From Caldisericaceae bacterium (GTDB lineage Bacteria > Caldisericota > Caldisericia > Caldisericales > Caldisericaceae), in the NCBI GenBank assembly GCA_027023025.1, contig JALVXB010000020.1, positions 1 to 41,247 on the forward strand: a stretch of 41,247 nucleotides of DNA, given 5' to 3'. Both the position numbers and the translations under genes were made by a program. The notes under the pieces were generated by a model. The model was given only the letters and a program-made list of their open reading frames with translations, made no database searches and was not told the origin of the DNA. This document shows, piece after piece, positions 7,273 to 15,520 of this stretch (position 1 is its first letter; each line of letters starts with the position of its first letter).

Positions 7273-7663
7273 CTTTTTCCTCTATTTTTTCTAAGTTAAA
7301 CGGTGGCGAAAACATTATAAGAATTAGAGCTATGAAGGGCCAAATTAAAGTTAATATTCCACTTAGAAGCATATTTTTTACGAAGTAGAATATAGAAATT
7401 CCTAAAATTATTCCCCACTTAAATTTGTTTAGTTTCCAGGCAAATTCAGAGGCCTTGATGCTAAAGAATTTATATCTGAAAGGAATCCAGAGTAAGTTTA
7501 TAACATATACTCCTATAATGACAGCCCACCATTGCTTTATAAAGTAGAATAATATTGGAACAAAAGATTCTGAAACAAATATAGGATAATTAGCCCACTC
7601 TGATGCTCTGGAAGTTATATAAATTTTATTTTCTTTTTTCTTATGCTTTTTTATATCCCACAT
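7250..7663 (-). CDS. Unknown small membrane protein
   Basis: A 137-residue protein I do not recognise. A basic N-terminus (KKHKKKENK) is followed by three or four hydrophobic segments (about 33-63, 84-100, 102-122) and an acidic/basic tail NLEKIEEKVTENL. The ATG is preceded by GGGGG. It lies 13 nt downstream of the Clp-fold serine protease gene on the same strand, which suggests co-expression with the protease and the metallo-hydrolase further upstream. Its 3' end overlaps the convergent nfeD gene by 23 nt. It may be a membrane partner or substrate of the protease; this is context inference only. Confidence 0.65.
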   Translation of the reverse strand: MWDIKKHKKKENKIYITSRASEWANYPIFVSESFVPILFYFIKQWWAVIIGVYVINLLWIPFRYKFFSIKASEFAWKLNKFKWGIILGISIFYFVKNMLLSGILTLIWPFIALILIMFSPPFNLEKIEEKVTENLSA

Positions 7664-7676
7664 CTATTTCCCCCGT

Positions 7677-9161
7677 TTAAAATTTTATATTGTATACAAG
7701 CAGGAATGCAAGTATTTGAAGTATGTATTTGCTTACTACCTCTGGCGGTGTGCGATCGATTTCTATTTCTATAGTATCATTAAGTTCTTTTACTGCCTCT
7801 ACTATTCTTCCTGCAATTACCTCAGAAACTTTTTTTGAGAATGCTCTTTCTTTTCTAATTCTATTGAATATAACTCTGTATAGAGCGTTCTCATCCTTAA
7901 AGTTTTTTAAGAATATTAACTCAAGCAGTTCAAGTGAAACCTGTGCTATATCTTTTTTCTCGTTTTCAGGGACTTTAGGTGGTAGGGAGGCAAGCGATTG
8001 TCCCAATACTTGCCTGATCGTTAGTGAAATTTTCTTTTGGTCAGTTACATTTTCTAATTGTTCTTTTACTGGCGTTACGAGAGAGTATGCTTTATACATT
8101 ATAAATGTGATGTACCCAAGATAAGAATCAATGTTTAATAGACTTTGCAATTGATTCATGGATATTATTCTGATTGCCTTTGTCTGTTTGCTCGTTGAAA
8201 GGATTTGCAGCATTTCTTTTGTTATGACATACATAATGTCGAATAGATCGTAGTTTTCGCCGAAACCAATATACAGATTAAGAAGCTTTGCGTCTTCGCG
8301 AGTAATTACCTGTCCGTGATTTTGGAAACCCCATACAAGCGTGTGTGCAGTTTGTGTAGCAAGAAGCATTTTTTCGTTTTCCGGTTTATCTCGGAACATA
8401 TACCTGTAAAGAAAATTATATGCATAAACCTCCCCAGTTGCAAGTGCTCTGTAGCACATATTAACAATCGTTGGGTTTATTTGAGATACTATGGGTGTAA
8501 TGTAATTTATTGCGGTATTGATTGCTATATCTACGGCATCCTCGCGTTTTATCGCTGTCCTTTGAATAATCTGGTCGGCAAGTTGCAGCGCTATGGGGAA
8601 AAATTCTGTCGAAACTTTAGAATAAAGTTGAAGAAATGGATAGTATCCTTCCAGCGCGGATATGTGCAGATTTTCTATTAATGGATGTTGCATCTGCATA
8701 TCAAGAGGTCCGAGCTCTGATTGAGCACCCATTATTATTTCGTCTGCACCAAGTGTCATAAGGGTCGCGGCACTTTTTGCGTATAAAGGAACTATTGCTT
8801 TTAATTTTTTACATCTGGAGCGAATAATGTTGACCATCTGATATGCGGGATGAGGATAGCCCCCTCCTGACAGAATAATCATGTCTATCCGCGTTTCCTC
8901 GGGAGGAGTAGGTATCTTATTTAACTGATCAATTAGGTCGAAAATATCTGCTCGGTCAATAGGTGCTGTTTCTCCATAAACAAAGAATAGAAGATAACGC
9001 GCCTCTTTTTCTTTTTTGGGGCTTTCAGGAGGTACGGGAGATTTTGTAGGAAGCGTTGAAGCTGTGCTTTCCTCTTCTCCTTTTATATTTTCTTCCTTTT
9101 TGCTATTCTCTTTATTTATTTCTTTATTTTTGGAATCCTCTCTTTGTTCTTTTTTCTCCAT
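7677..9161 (-). CDS. SDH-family Clp-fold serine protease with long C-terminal extension
   Basis: The core at about 55-230 resembles the SDH_sah/ClpP-fold serine proteases (PF01972). It shows an SGGG strand (98-101), the likely nucleophile Ser130 in YAKSAATLMTLGADEI and the following SELGPLDMQ (148-156). A 50-residue Lys/Glu/Pro-rich, low-complexity N-terminus precedes the core. About 260 residues with no family I can name follow it, making the protein (494 residues) longer than I expect for the family. A hydrophobic end (ILQILAFLLVYNI) may attach it to the membrane. GGGAGGAG precedes the ATG. It is the second gene of a three-gene run. Confidence 0.75.
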   Translation of the reverse strand: MEKKEQREDSKNKEINKENSKKEENIKGEEESTASTLPTKSPVPPESPKKEKEARYLLFFVYGETAPIDRADIFDLIDQLNKIPTPPEETRIDMIILSGGGYPHPAYQMVNIIRSRCKKLKAIVPLYAKSAATLMTLGADEIIMGAQSELGPLDMQMQHPLIENLHISALEGYYPFLQLYSKVSTEFFPIALQLADQIIQRTAIKREDAVDIAINTAINYITPIVSQINPTIVNMCYRALATGEVYAYNFLYRYMFRDKPENEKMLLATQTAHTLVWGFQNHGQVITREDAKLLNLYIGFGENYDLFDIMYVITKEMLQILSTSKQTKAIRIISMNQLQSLLNIDSYLGYITFIMYKAYSLVTPVKEQLENVTDQKKISLTIRQVLGQSLASLPPKVPENEKKDIAQVSLELLELIFLKNFKDENALYRVIFNRIRKERAFSKKVSEVIAGRIVEAVKELNDTIEIEIDRTPPEVVSKYILQILAFLLVYNIKF

Positions 9162-9190
9162 TTTCTCCTCCCTATAAAAGTTGAATTATA

Positions 9191-10492
9191 TTAAAAGTCG
9201 TATAAAATTCCCCTCTCTAATATTTTAACATTATTGGAAACAATTTCAAACCTTTCTGGTATTTGTGTATGTATCGGAAGTAAAATTTGAGGATTAATTT
9301 CTTTTGCCATCCATAGTAATTCTTGCTGCGGTGCATGCCCTGGAGAGTGGATCCTAAAATACGGTATGCTAAACATATTGAGCCAGTTAGAAAGTATTTT
9401 TGTATTTTCTGTATCAAGGCTTGCTAACGGTTCTCCTCCAGAATGCACATAGATTGCATTCTTTTGTGGCTTTATATCGAGCAATTCCGGAGTGCTTAGA
9501 AAGTCCAGAAGGAGAACGAATTTGTGCTGGTATGTACTTATTGAATTTGAATCTATAGTTTTTTCTCTAAAATCTTCAAAATTAAGCTCGGGATTGTCTG
9601 GTTTGTATATTAATGTATCTGGGTCTGATAGAATTTTTTCTGCGTTCTCGTCTCCAATCAGTTCATATCTTTTTAAAATTTTTGCATAAGGAAGAGTTAT
9701 AACGAATTTTCTGCCTTTCTCTTTTGCTATTTCGTAAAATGTTAAAATTCTGCTGATGTGTGGTTCGTAAGGATTACCGATTAGCAGACCTTGCGTTTGA
9801 TTTAAAACAGAAACAATTTCTTTTTTAAGTTCATTTTCTGTGGGAGATGCAATAAATCCCCATCCAAACCGTGTACCCTCAGTTATTAAGATGTATGGCT
9901 TGCTGTCATGTGCATACTTTACAAAGTTGAGAGATTTTTCTGGATAACGACCATGAAAGTAAATGTCTCCTGTATAGAAAATTGTTCCTTTCGGCGTATC
10001 TACTTCAGTTGCAAATGAGCCTGGAATGTCGTGGTCTGTGGGGATAGGCTTTATAATAAAATTCCCGATTTTTACTGGCTCTTCAAATATTTGTACATCC
10101 TTAACTTCTTTAATCAAGCCTCTGTCTATAAAATGATCTAATGCGGCTTTTGTATGTTTACTCATATACTTTGGGATTGAGTCATTGATGTAGTCAATTA
10201 ATCCGATGTGGTCGAGGTGTGCATGTGAGAAAAATACACCCTTTATGTTTATATCAATCTCATTTTCTACAGAAATTTCCTTTTTGTATAATCCCTTAAT
10301 TGGTGGTAATATGCTTGTTTTAATATAGTCGTTTGGGGATTTCCATTTCCTTTCCCCAAGATAATCATTAAAGTATGTATTATTTACTGAAAACCGCTTT
10401 CCGAAGTCTAAAATGATGCCTTCGCCGTTTTCTTCAATTAATATTTTGTTGCCTCCAATTTCTCTTACTCCGTCAAAAAATCCAATTCTCAT
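9191..10492 (-). CDS. RNase J-like MBL-fold metallo-hydrolase
   Basis: A 433-residue metallo-beta-lactamase-fold enzyme. The metal site HxHxDH is at 90-95 (SHAHLDH), with further ligands in PTDHDIPGS and TGDIYFHG. The C-terminal HSPGHAPQQELLWMA and LLPIHTQIPERF match the late histidine motifs of beta-CASP/RNase J-type nucleases, and the opening FDGVREIGGNKILIE is typical of that group. It most likely acts on RNA or DNA, but it lacks the length and C-terminal domain of canonical RNase J, so the substrate is uncertain. GGAGGTGAT precedes the ATG. It is first in the run with the Clp-fold protease (29-nt gap). Confidence 0.8.
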   Translation of the reverse strand: MRIGFFDGVREIGGNKILIEENGEGIILDFGKRFSVNNTYFNDYLGERKWKSPNDYIKTSILPPIKGLYKKEISVENEIDINIKGVFFSHAHLDHIGLIDYINDSIPKYMSKHTKAALDHFIDRGLIKEVKDVQIFEEPVKIGNFIIKPIPTDHDIPGSFATEVDTPKGTIFYTGDIYFHGRYPEKSLNFVKYAHDSKPYILITEGTRFGWGFIASPTENELKKEIVSVLNQTQGLLIGNPYEPHISRILTFYEIAKEKGRKFVITLPYAKILKRYELIGDENAEKILSDPDTLIYKPDNPELNFEDFREKTIDSNSISTYQHKFVLLLDFLSTPELLDIKPQKNAIYVHSGGEPLASLDTENTKILSNWLNMFSIPYFRIHSPGHAPQQELLWMAKEINPQILLPIHTQIPERFEIVSNNVKILERGILYDF

Positions 10493-10517
10493 TATATCAC
10501 CTCCTAAAAAGCCTTTT

Positions 10518-10545
10518 ATTATAGCATTATGGGAATATAAAACAA
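10518..10545 (-). promoter_or_regulatory. Promoter of the metallo-hydrolase operon
   Basis: On the minus strand TTGTTT (10545-10540), 16-nt spacer, perfect TATAAT (10523-10518), about 25 nt before the ATG. Confidence 0.6.
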
Positions 10546-10562
10546 TATTTGTGTGTCATTAG

Positions 10563-10602
10563 ATAGGAATATAAGGAGTATTATAGTATTCTTATTACCT
10601 AT
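10563..10602. repeat. Imperfect inverted repeat downstream of tRNA-Ala
   Basis: ATAGG at 10563 and CCTAT at 10602 bound two AT-rich arms with several mismatches around a TTATAG centre. It could be a weak terminator for the tRNA transcript or an operator upstream of the metallo-hydrolase promoter. Confidence 0.3.
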
Positions 10603-10670
10603 AGCCGGAAGGATATTATATGTGACTTAAAGATGAAAGAATTGGGAAAACCTTTAAACTTGATAAAATT

Positions 10671-10745
10671 TGGTGGAGATGAGGGGATTTGAACCCCTGA
10701 CCCCCTGCGTGCAAAGCAGGTGCTCTTCCGCTGAGCTACATCCCC
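10671..10745 (-). tRNA. tRNA-Ala (anticodon TGC)
   Basis: A 75-nt cloverleaf on the minus strand. The acceptor stem is GGGGATG/CATCTCC (one G-T pair), with D-arm GCTC/GAGC, anticodon stem CCTGC/GCAGG around TTTGCAC, T-arm AGGGG-TTCAAAT-CCCCT, discriminator A and an encoded CCA end. It follows tRNA-Ile after 9 nt and is probably co-transcribed with it. Confidence 0.97.
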
Positions 10746-10754
10746 GCACAAAGA

Positions 10755-10831
10755 TGGTGGGCCTCTCTGGACTCGAACCAGAGACCTCGTCCTTATCAGG
10801 GACGCGCTCTAACCTGCTGAGCTAGAAGCCC
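10755..10831 (-). tRNA. tRNA-Ile (anticodon GAT)
   Basis: A 77-nt cloverleaf on the minus strand. The acceptor stem is GGGCTTC/GAGGCCC, the anticodon loop TGATAAG lies between GTCCC and GGAC, the T-arm carries GGTTCGAGTCC, and the CCA end is encoded. The promoter at 10845-10872 lies just upstream. Ile-GAT followed by Ala-TGC is the pair normally found inside rRNA operons, but no rRNA is next to it here. Confidence 0.97.
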
Positions 10832-10844
10832 TACCACAATGCCT

Positions 10845-10872
10845 ATTGTATGGAAAATGGAAGTTTTGTCAA
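10845..10872 (-). promoter_or_regulatory. Promoter of the tRNA-Ile/tRNA-Ala pair
   Basis: On the minus strand TTGACA (10872-10867), 16-nt spacer, TACAAT (10850-10845). The predicted start lies about 7 nt before the mature tRNA-Ile 5' end. Confidence 0.75.
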
Positions 10873-10943
10873 GAGAATATAATAAAATTTGTGTGTTGTT
10901 TAATTGACATGCATTATAGTAGTAGTACATCTCAATTTTTCTA

Positions 10944-10964
10944 TAAAAATCTTTTGATTTTTTA
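10944..10964 (-). terminator. Weak AT-rich hairpin at the end of the long operon
   Basis: AAAAATC/GATTTTT with a 4-nt loop, starting at the stop codon of the TIGR03960 gene. It has little GC content and no long T tract, so termination here would be weak. Confidence 0.3.
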
Positions 10965-12806
10965 ACTCTTATTTTTCTCCAATACAGGGCATACAAAAAA
11001 GTCTGTTATACCGCATCCGTTGCAAATACCGTCTCTGCAGTCGTGGGTAGTTTTTCCTTTGCGGGCTTTGTCCAATTCAAACAATAGGTATCTTTTTGAA
11101 ACTCCACTTTGAAGGTGATCCCAGGGAAGTAGGGTATTTTTTGGGATTGCAGAGGCATAAAATTCCATTGAGAGATTGTTTTCCTTAAATGCTTTTTCCC
11201 ATAAACTCAAATTGAAAAATTCCGTCCATCCGTCCATCTTAGCGCCGTTCCTGTACGCTGATTCTATGACTTTGTTTAACCTTCTGTCCCCTCTTTCCAG
11301 TACGACTTCAAGATAGTTCATATCAAAATATCCAAAGTCTACTTTGTACTGCCTGCCTTTCAATTCAGACTTTATCATATTCATTTTTTTGTTAAGATTT
11401 TCTAGACTGTCAAATGCTTCCCATTGAAATACCGTGTTAGGCTGTGGCATAAAAGGGTTTATGCTAAGGTGGACTGAAAACGGTTTTTTGAAATTTCTGA
11501 ACTTATTTCCATATTTATAGATTCTTTTTACGAGGTCGGGAATCGCCATAACATCCTCTTCCGTTTCTGTTGGCAGTCCTATCATAAAGTAAAATTTCAT
11601 TGTGTGAAAACCAAGCGATACAGCTTTTTTAACTGTTGAAAAAATATTCTCTTCGTTAATCGTTTTATTGATTACATTTCTTAACCGCTCTGTTGCGGCT
11701 TCAATTGCAAATGTAATTGTGTGTACGCGTTGCGAAACGATCATTCTTCCTAATTTTCCCGGAAATTTGTCAACGCGTAGAGAAGGTACGGATATCGAAA
11801 CATGATACTTTTTACTAATTTCCTCTGCTACATCTATAATCTCGTCAAGATGAGAATAGTCACTGCTACTTAACGAGAGGAGCGTAATCTCTTCGTATCC
11901 TGTGTTTTTAAGAATTTCTTCCATTTCGTACTTCAACCTTTCTACCGTCTTCTCTCTTACAGGCCGATAAACCATTCCTGCCTGGCAAAACCTGCATCCG
12001 CGTGTGCACCCTCTGAATAATTCTACATTTGCTTTGTCCATTGCAACTCTTCCAAAAGGTACAATAGGTTTAAGTGGAAAGTAAGATTTATTTATATCAG
12101 GGACGATGTCTTTTATGACTTTATCCTGATTGCTCAGTGGGATAATTTTTTTAATTCTTCCACTTTCTTTGTATCTGACATCAAAGAGTTGAGGCACATA
12201 TAGTCCTTTTATGGAGGAAATATATTTTAAAAATTCATTCTTAACCTTCTTTGACTTAAAGTTATTTTTTTTAAAACTGTCCTTCCATTTCTTAAAGTCC
12301 TCTATAAGTTTAAACAGCTCATTTTCTCCTTCTCCAAGTGCAAAAAAGTCTATAAAATCAGTTATAGGCTCTGGATTATATGCAACTGTTCCTCCCATAA
12401 AGACAAGTGGGTATGCTCTTTCTTTTGAATGCAGTGGAATTTGAGAAAGCTCTAACATTGCGAGTATGTTAGTGTAGTCCAAAACTGTTTGAACGCTGAA
12501 TGCAATGAAATCAAAATCTTTCAGTGGAGTATGAGATTCCAGGCTAAACAGCGGGATCTTATTTTTCCTCAGGTGTTCTTCCATATCACTGAGTGGCATA
12601 AATGCCCTTTCTGCTACTACGCCATTAATATCATTCAACATATGGTATAAAATTTTGTATCCAAGCGAAGACATGCCGATGTCGTAAAGGTCTGGATAAG
12701 TAAAGGCAATTTTCACCTTGTTTTCGTGATCTTTGTGTATACTATTCAATTCGTTTCCAAAGTAAGAATATGGTTTTTGAAATTTTACTATTTCTGTTGT
12801 TTTCAT
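10962..12806 (-). CDS. TIGR03960-type B12-binding radical SAM protein
   Basis: A 614-residue protein. The N-terminal half (about 1-230) resembles a B12-binding Rossmann domain (FTYPDLYDIGMSSLGYKILY, FSLESHTPLKDFDFIAFSVQ, PLVFMGGTVAYNPEP). The radical SAM cluster site is C267-x3-C271-x2-C274 (CTRGCRFCQAG). A Cys-rich C-terminus (HDCRDGICNGCG, FVCPV) may hold another metal site. The family reaction is not established to my knowledge. The DUF2344 partner sometimes fused or adjacent is not seen. The start overlaps the rodA stop by 4 nt, and it is the last gene of the 21-gene minus-strand run, a position after rodA that I recall from clostridial relatives. Confidence 0.88.
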   Translation of the reverse strand: MKTTEIVKFQKPYSYFGNELNSIHKDHENKVKIAFTYPDLYDIGMSSLGYKILYHMLNDINGVVAERAFMPLSDMEEHLRKNKIPLFSLESHTPLKDFDFIAFSVQTVLDYTNILAMLELSQIPLHSKERAYPLVFMGGTVAYNPEPITDFIDFFALGEGENELFKLIEDFKKWKDSFKKNNFKSKKVKNEFLKYISSIKGLYVPQLFDVRYKESGRIKKIIPLSNQDKVIKDIVPDINKSYFPLKPIVPFGRVAMDKANVELFRGCTRGCRFCQAGMVYRPVREKTVERLKYEMEEILKNTGYEEITLLSLSSSDYSHLDEIIDVAEEISKKYHVSISVPSLRVDKFPGKLGRMIVSQRVHTITFAIEAATERLRNVINKTINEENIFSTVKKAVSLGFHTMKFYFMIGLPTETEEDVMAIPDLVKRIYKYGNKFRNFKKPFSVHLSINPFMPQPNTVFQWEAFDSLENLNKKMNMIKSELKGRQYKVDFGYFDMNYLEVVLERGDRRLNKVIESAYRNGAKMDGWTEFFNLSLWEKAFKENNLSMEFYASAIPKNTLLPWDHLQSGVSKRYLLFELDKARKGKTTHDCRDGICNGCGITDFFVCPVLEKNKS

Positions 12807-13867
12807 ATCGATATATTAATCTCCTCTCTGTAAATATAAACATTTATTACAAGGCCTATTGAAATAAAATTTGCAAGCATAGCACTACCTCCAAAACTTA
12901 CAAATGGCAGCGGTATTCCTGTTACCGGCATAATTCCTATACACATTCCAATATTAACGAAAATTTGTGTTATGAGTAATGCGAATACTCCTATGACGAT
13001 AGCTTTTCCAAATTGGTTTTCTGTTGAGTTATAGGTTTTTACAATAAATAGTAGCAGCACAGTATATGCAGTAAGCAGTATTAATACACCTATAAACCCG
13101 AATGCTTCTCCGATTGCTGAGAAGATAAAATCTGCATATTGAACTGGCACAAAGTGTAATTTTGTGAATGTACTGTTTCTTATTCCCTTTCCGAAAATTC
13201 CTCCAGAACCAATAGCAATTATTGATTGAATTACATTATACCCTGCTCCCATTGGATCGCGATAAGGATTTAAGAATACTTTAATTCGTTCAATCTGGTA
13301 AGGCTTTAGAAATCGTATTGCTATAGGTGTTGAAAGAACTGAGGCGAAGATCACAGATAATAAATATTTGATAGGAAAGAAAAATAAAACTATAAATAAA
13401 AATATGGAAGCCAATACTATATCGGTTCCCAGGTCTGGCTGTTTGAATATTAATATGAAGGGCGCCGAGAGTCCTAAAAGCAAGAATGCGAACTTTTTAA
13501 GATAAGAAATCTGCAGTTGAATAATGTAGGCAAAGAATATTATAAGAAATGGCTTCATAAATTCCGAAGGCTGTATTGTAATAAATGGACCTAATTTAAT
13601 CCATCGCTGTGCCCCGTACACTTCCTTACCGAATACTATTGCTGCAAGGAGTAGAAGTATACCAAATACATATATAGAAATCGCAAAATACTTTAATACT
13701 CTAAAGTCGAAGTACAAAAATAAGAATAGAATAATAAATCCTATAAGAGTATAAATTATTTGTCTTTTTACAAAGAAAAGATGCTGTCCGAGCATAGACA
13801 GCGATAAAATAGATATAACTGAAAGAGTAATTAATGACAAAAGTGCGGAAAGTGGTATCTTCTTCAC
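12803..13867 (-). CDS. rodA: RodA/FtsW-family peptidoglycan glycosyltransferase
   Basis: A 354-residue polytopic protein of the SEDS family, which polymerises glycan strands from lipid II during cell elongation together with the PBP2 encoded in the same run. Typical landmarks are GAQRWIKLGPFITIQPSEFMK, KQPDLGTDIV, the loop YRDPMGAGYNVIQSIIAIGSGGIFGKGI and the C-terminal GIMPVTGIPLPFVSFGGSAM. About ten hydrophobic segments fit the family. The start is a GTG inside the minE stop (GTGA overlap). Its place in an mre/mrdA/min cluster favours RodA rather than FtsW. Confidence 0.93.
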   Translation of the reverse strand: MKKIPLSALLSLITLSVISILSLSMLGQHLFFVKRQIIYTLIGFIILFLFLYFDFRVLKYFAISIYVFGILLLLAAIVFGKEVYGAQRWIKLGPFITIQPSEFMKPFLIIFFAYIIQLQISYLKKFAFLLLGLSAPFILIFKQPDLGTDIVLASIFLFIVLFFFPIKYLLSVIFASVLSTPIAIRFLKPYQIERIKVFLNPYRDPMGAGYNVIQSIIAIGSGGIFGKGIRNSTFTKLHFVPVQYADFIFSAIGEAFGFIGVLILLTAYTVLLLFIVKTYNSTENQFGKAIVIGVFALLITQIFVNIGMCIGIMPVTGIPLPFVSFGGSAMLANFISIGLVINVYIYREEINISI

Positions 13868-14112
13868 CTATGCGATTTTTTTACTCCTTTAACCGGAATA
13901 ATGGCTTCAAGTGTTGTTCTGCGGCTTTCTCTTCCAATTTTAATTTCGATTTCGTTCTGGTTTATTTCGAGATAAGAATTGATTACCTCAATAATTTTAC
14001 CTTTCATTTCGTTAAGTAAAGAAGGTGAAAGCAGTGCGCGATCCTGTACTAAAATAAGCTTAAGCCTTTCTTTTGCGATAGATCCTGTATCATTTCTTCT
14101 AAACCAGCTCAT
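13864..14112 (-). CDS. minE: MinE, topological specificity factor of septum placement
   Basis: An 82-residue protein with the family's order: an N-terminal membrane/MinD-binding region with SIAKERLKLILVQDRA and a C-terminal dimerisation region with NEIEIKIGRESRRTTLEAIIPV. MinE stimulates the MinD ATPase and drives MinCD oscillation or gradient formation, keeping division at mid-cell. It follows minD with a 2-nt gap and overlaps rodA by 4 nt. The length is close to that of E. coli MinE, with nothing missing. Confidence 0.95.
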   Translation of the reverse strand: MSWFRRNDTGSIAKERLKLILVQDRALLSPSLLNEMKGKIIEVINSYLEINQNEIEIKIGRESRRTTLEAIIPVKGVKKSHR

Positions 14113-14114
14113 AC

Positions 14115-14903
14115 TTACTCACCCCTCTTAAATATGCTAAATATTCCCCTTTTTTCTGGCACAAGATTGAGAAATGGTACATCTTCGCCTTCCATTCTTC
14201 TGGCTATGTTCTCAAATGCCTTAGTTGCAACATTATTTGTCGTTAAAACGAGGATTTCGCCTCTATTTTCGGAGTCAATCACAGCTTTATTTTCTGGAAC
14301 GACGCCTATGAGATCCAGGCCTAAAACATCAACTATGTCATTTTTGTCCAACATTTTTCTTTTTTTGACTAATGTAGAATCGTACCTATTGATTATAAGA
14401 GATATACCTTCTATACCTTTGTTTTCCAGTAGTCCTATAACTCTATCTGCATCTCTTACGGACGATACATCGGGCGTTACGACTATTAAGGCCTCTTCTG
14501 CGGGTGCAACTGCTGACTTAAAACCGTTTTCTATTCCTGCTGGTGAGTCGAGTAATACATAGTCGAAACTTTCTTTAATAATGGAAATAATTTCGTATAC
14601 TGTTTCTATGTTTACATCTTCCTTTGTGTGCATTTGAGATGCTGGAAGTAAAAAGAAGTTTGAAAGGTGTTTCTCTCTTACGAGAGCCTGATTTATCTTG
14701 CACCTGCCTTCTGCAATGTCCATAATGTTATATACGACACGGTTTTCAAGACCCATTACGACATCCAGGTTTCTAAGCCCAATATCCATATCTACTACGA
14801 CTACTTTTTTCCCAAGTTTTGCAAGTGAAGCACCTACATTTGCTGTAATAGTGGTTTTACCCACACCTCCCTTTCCAGATGTTACGACTATTACCCTCCC
14901 CAT
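14115..14903 (-). CDS. minD: MinD, septum-site ATPase
   Basis: A 262-residue membrane-associated ATPase that recruits MinC. The deviant Walker A GKGGVGKTT (10-18) carries the two lysines K11 and K16. VDMDIGLRNLD and LLDSPAGIENG give the switch regions. The C-terminus RGIFSIFKRGE is a short amphipathic helix of the membrane targeting type. minC lies 2 nt upstream and minE 2 nt downstream, so all three Min components are made together. Confidence 0.96.
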   Translation of the reverse strand: MGRVIVVTSGKGGVGKTTITANVGASLAKLGKKVVVVDMDIGLRNLDVVMGLENRVVYNIMDIAEGRCKINQALVREKHLSNFFLLPASQMHTKEDVNIETVYEIISIIKESFDYVLLDSPAGIENGFKSAVAPAEEALIVVTPDVSSVRDADRVIGLLENKGIEGISLIINRYDSTLVKKRKMLDKNDIVDVLGLDLIGVVPENKAVIDSENRGEILVLTTNNVATKAFENIARRMEGEDVPFLNLVPEKRGIFSIFKRGE

Positions 14904-14905
14904 TG

Positions 14906-15520
14906 TTACCTCCTTAACGATTTTTTCTCACCGAGAACTTTTATTACAATTTTTCCCTCTTCAACCTTTGCAATTCTTGGCTTTCTGTAAGTTTTTGCAT
15001 TGCTTTCGTTTCCAAATACGATTTTTCCTATCGTCATTCTTAGAGGTGTAAAGCCAAGAGAAACAATACTCTCTCCTGCACTAACGATGCCTCTTATTAC
15101 TCCGAATACATAAATATTACCACTTGCGTTAACTTCTCCGCCTTCGTTGATGTCACCCAAAATTACGATGTTGCCGTTGTGGGATATAATCTGGCCAGAG
15201 CGTATGGTATGAGGAATAATGATTGTTTCCTGAGAAGATGTTTCACCGTTATCTATTTTTTCTTTATGTGCAAAAGTTCCAATACCTTCGATAGTAAATG
15301 TGATTCCAAACCTTTTAAACAGCGACTCCATTTCTTTAATAGTTTCTTCATTCATGTCTATTCCGTTTGGCTTAACTTTTATGTTTGCTCCAGAGAAGAA
15401 AACTTTTCTTTCGCTAAGGGTTTTTTCAAGAAATGATAGAATTTCACTTTTAGAAAATGCCGGGTTTAAAATTACTGTTATCCCTTCCAGTGTTCCTTTA
15501 AAAATCGCAGGTTGTTCCAC
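14906..15520 (-). CDS. minC: MinC, septum formation inhibitor
   Basis: A 204-residue FtsZ antagonist. The N-terminal domain (about 1-100) has low similarity as usual. The C-terminal beta-helix domain is clear: IPHTIRSGQIISHNGNIVIL, DINEGGEVNASGNIYVFG and the MinD-binding RGIVSAG region. The start is a GTG sharing one base with the stop of the PBP2 gene, with GGAGG in the 3' end of that gene serving as ribosome binding site. Confidence 0.93.
   Translation of the reverse strand: MEQPAIFKGTLEGITVILNPAFSKSEILSFLEKTLSERKVFFSGANIKVKPNGIDMNEETIKEMESLFKRFGITFTIEGIGTFAHKEKIDNGETSSQETIIIPHTIRSGQIISHNGNIVILGDINEGGEVNASGNIYVFGVIRGIVSAGESIVSLGFTPLRMTIGKIVFGNESNAKTYRKPRIAKVEEGKIVIKVLGEKKSLRR

Noticed and set aside
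8316-8681. A 121-codon plus-strand frame inside the Clp-fold protease gene
   Set aside because: It is antisense to a gene with clear motifs and a strong ribosome binding site; its product has a Cys-rich, unstructured look and no family features.
10671-10831. Remnant of an rRNA operon spacer
   Set aside because: The flanks show no 16S or 23S sequence, and the pair has its own promoter.
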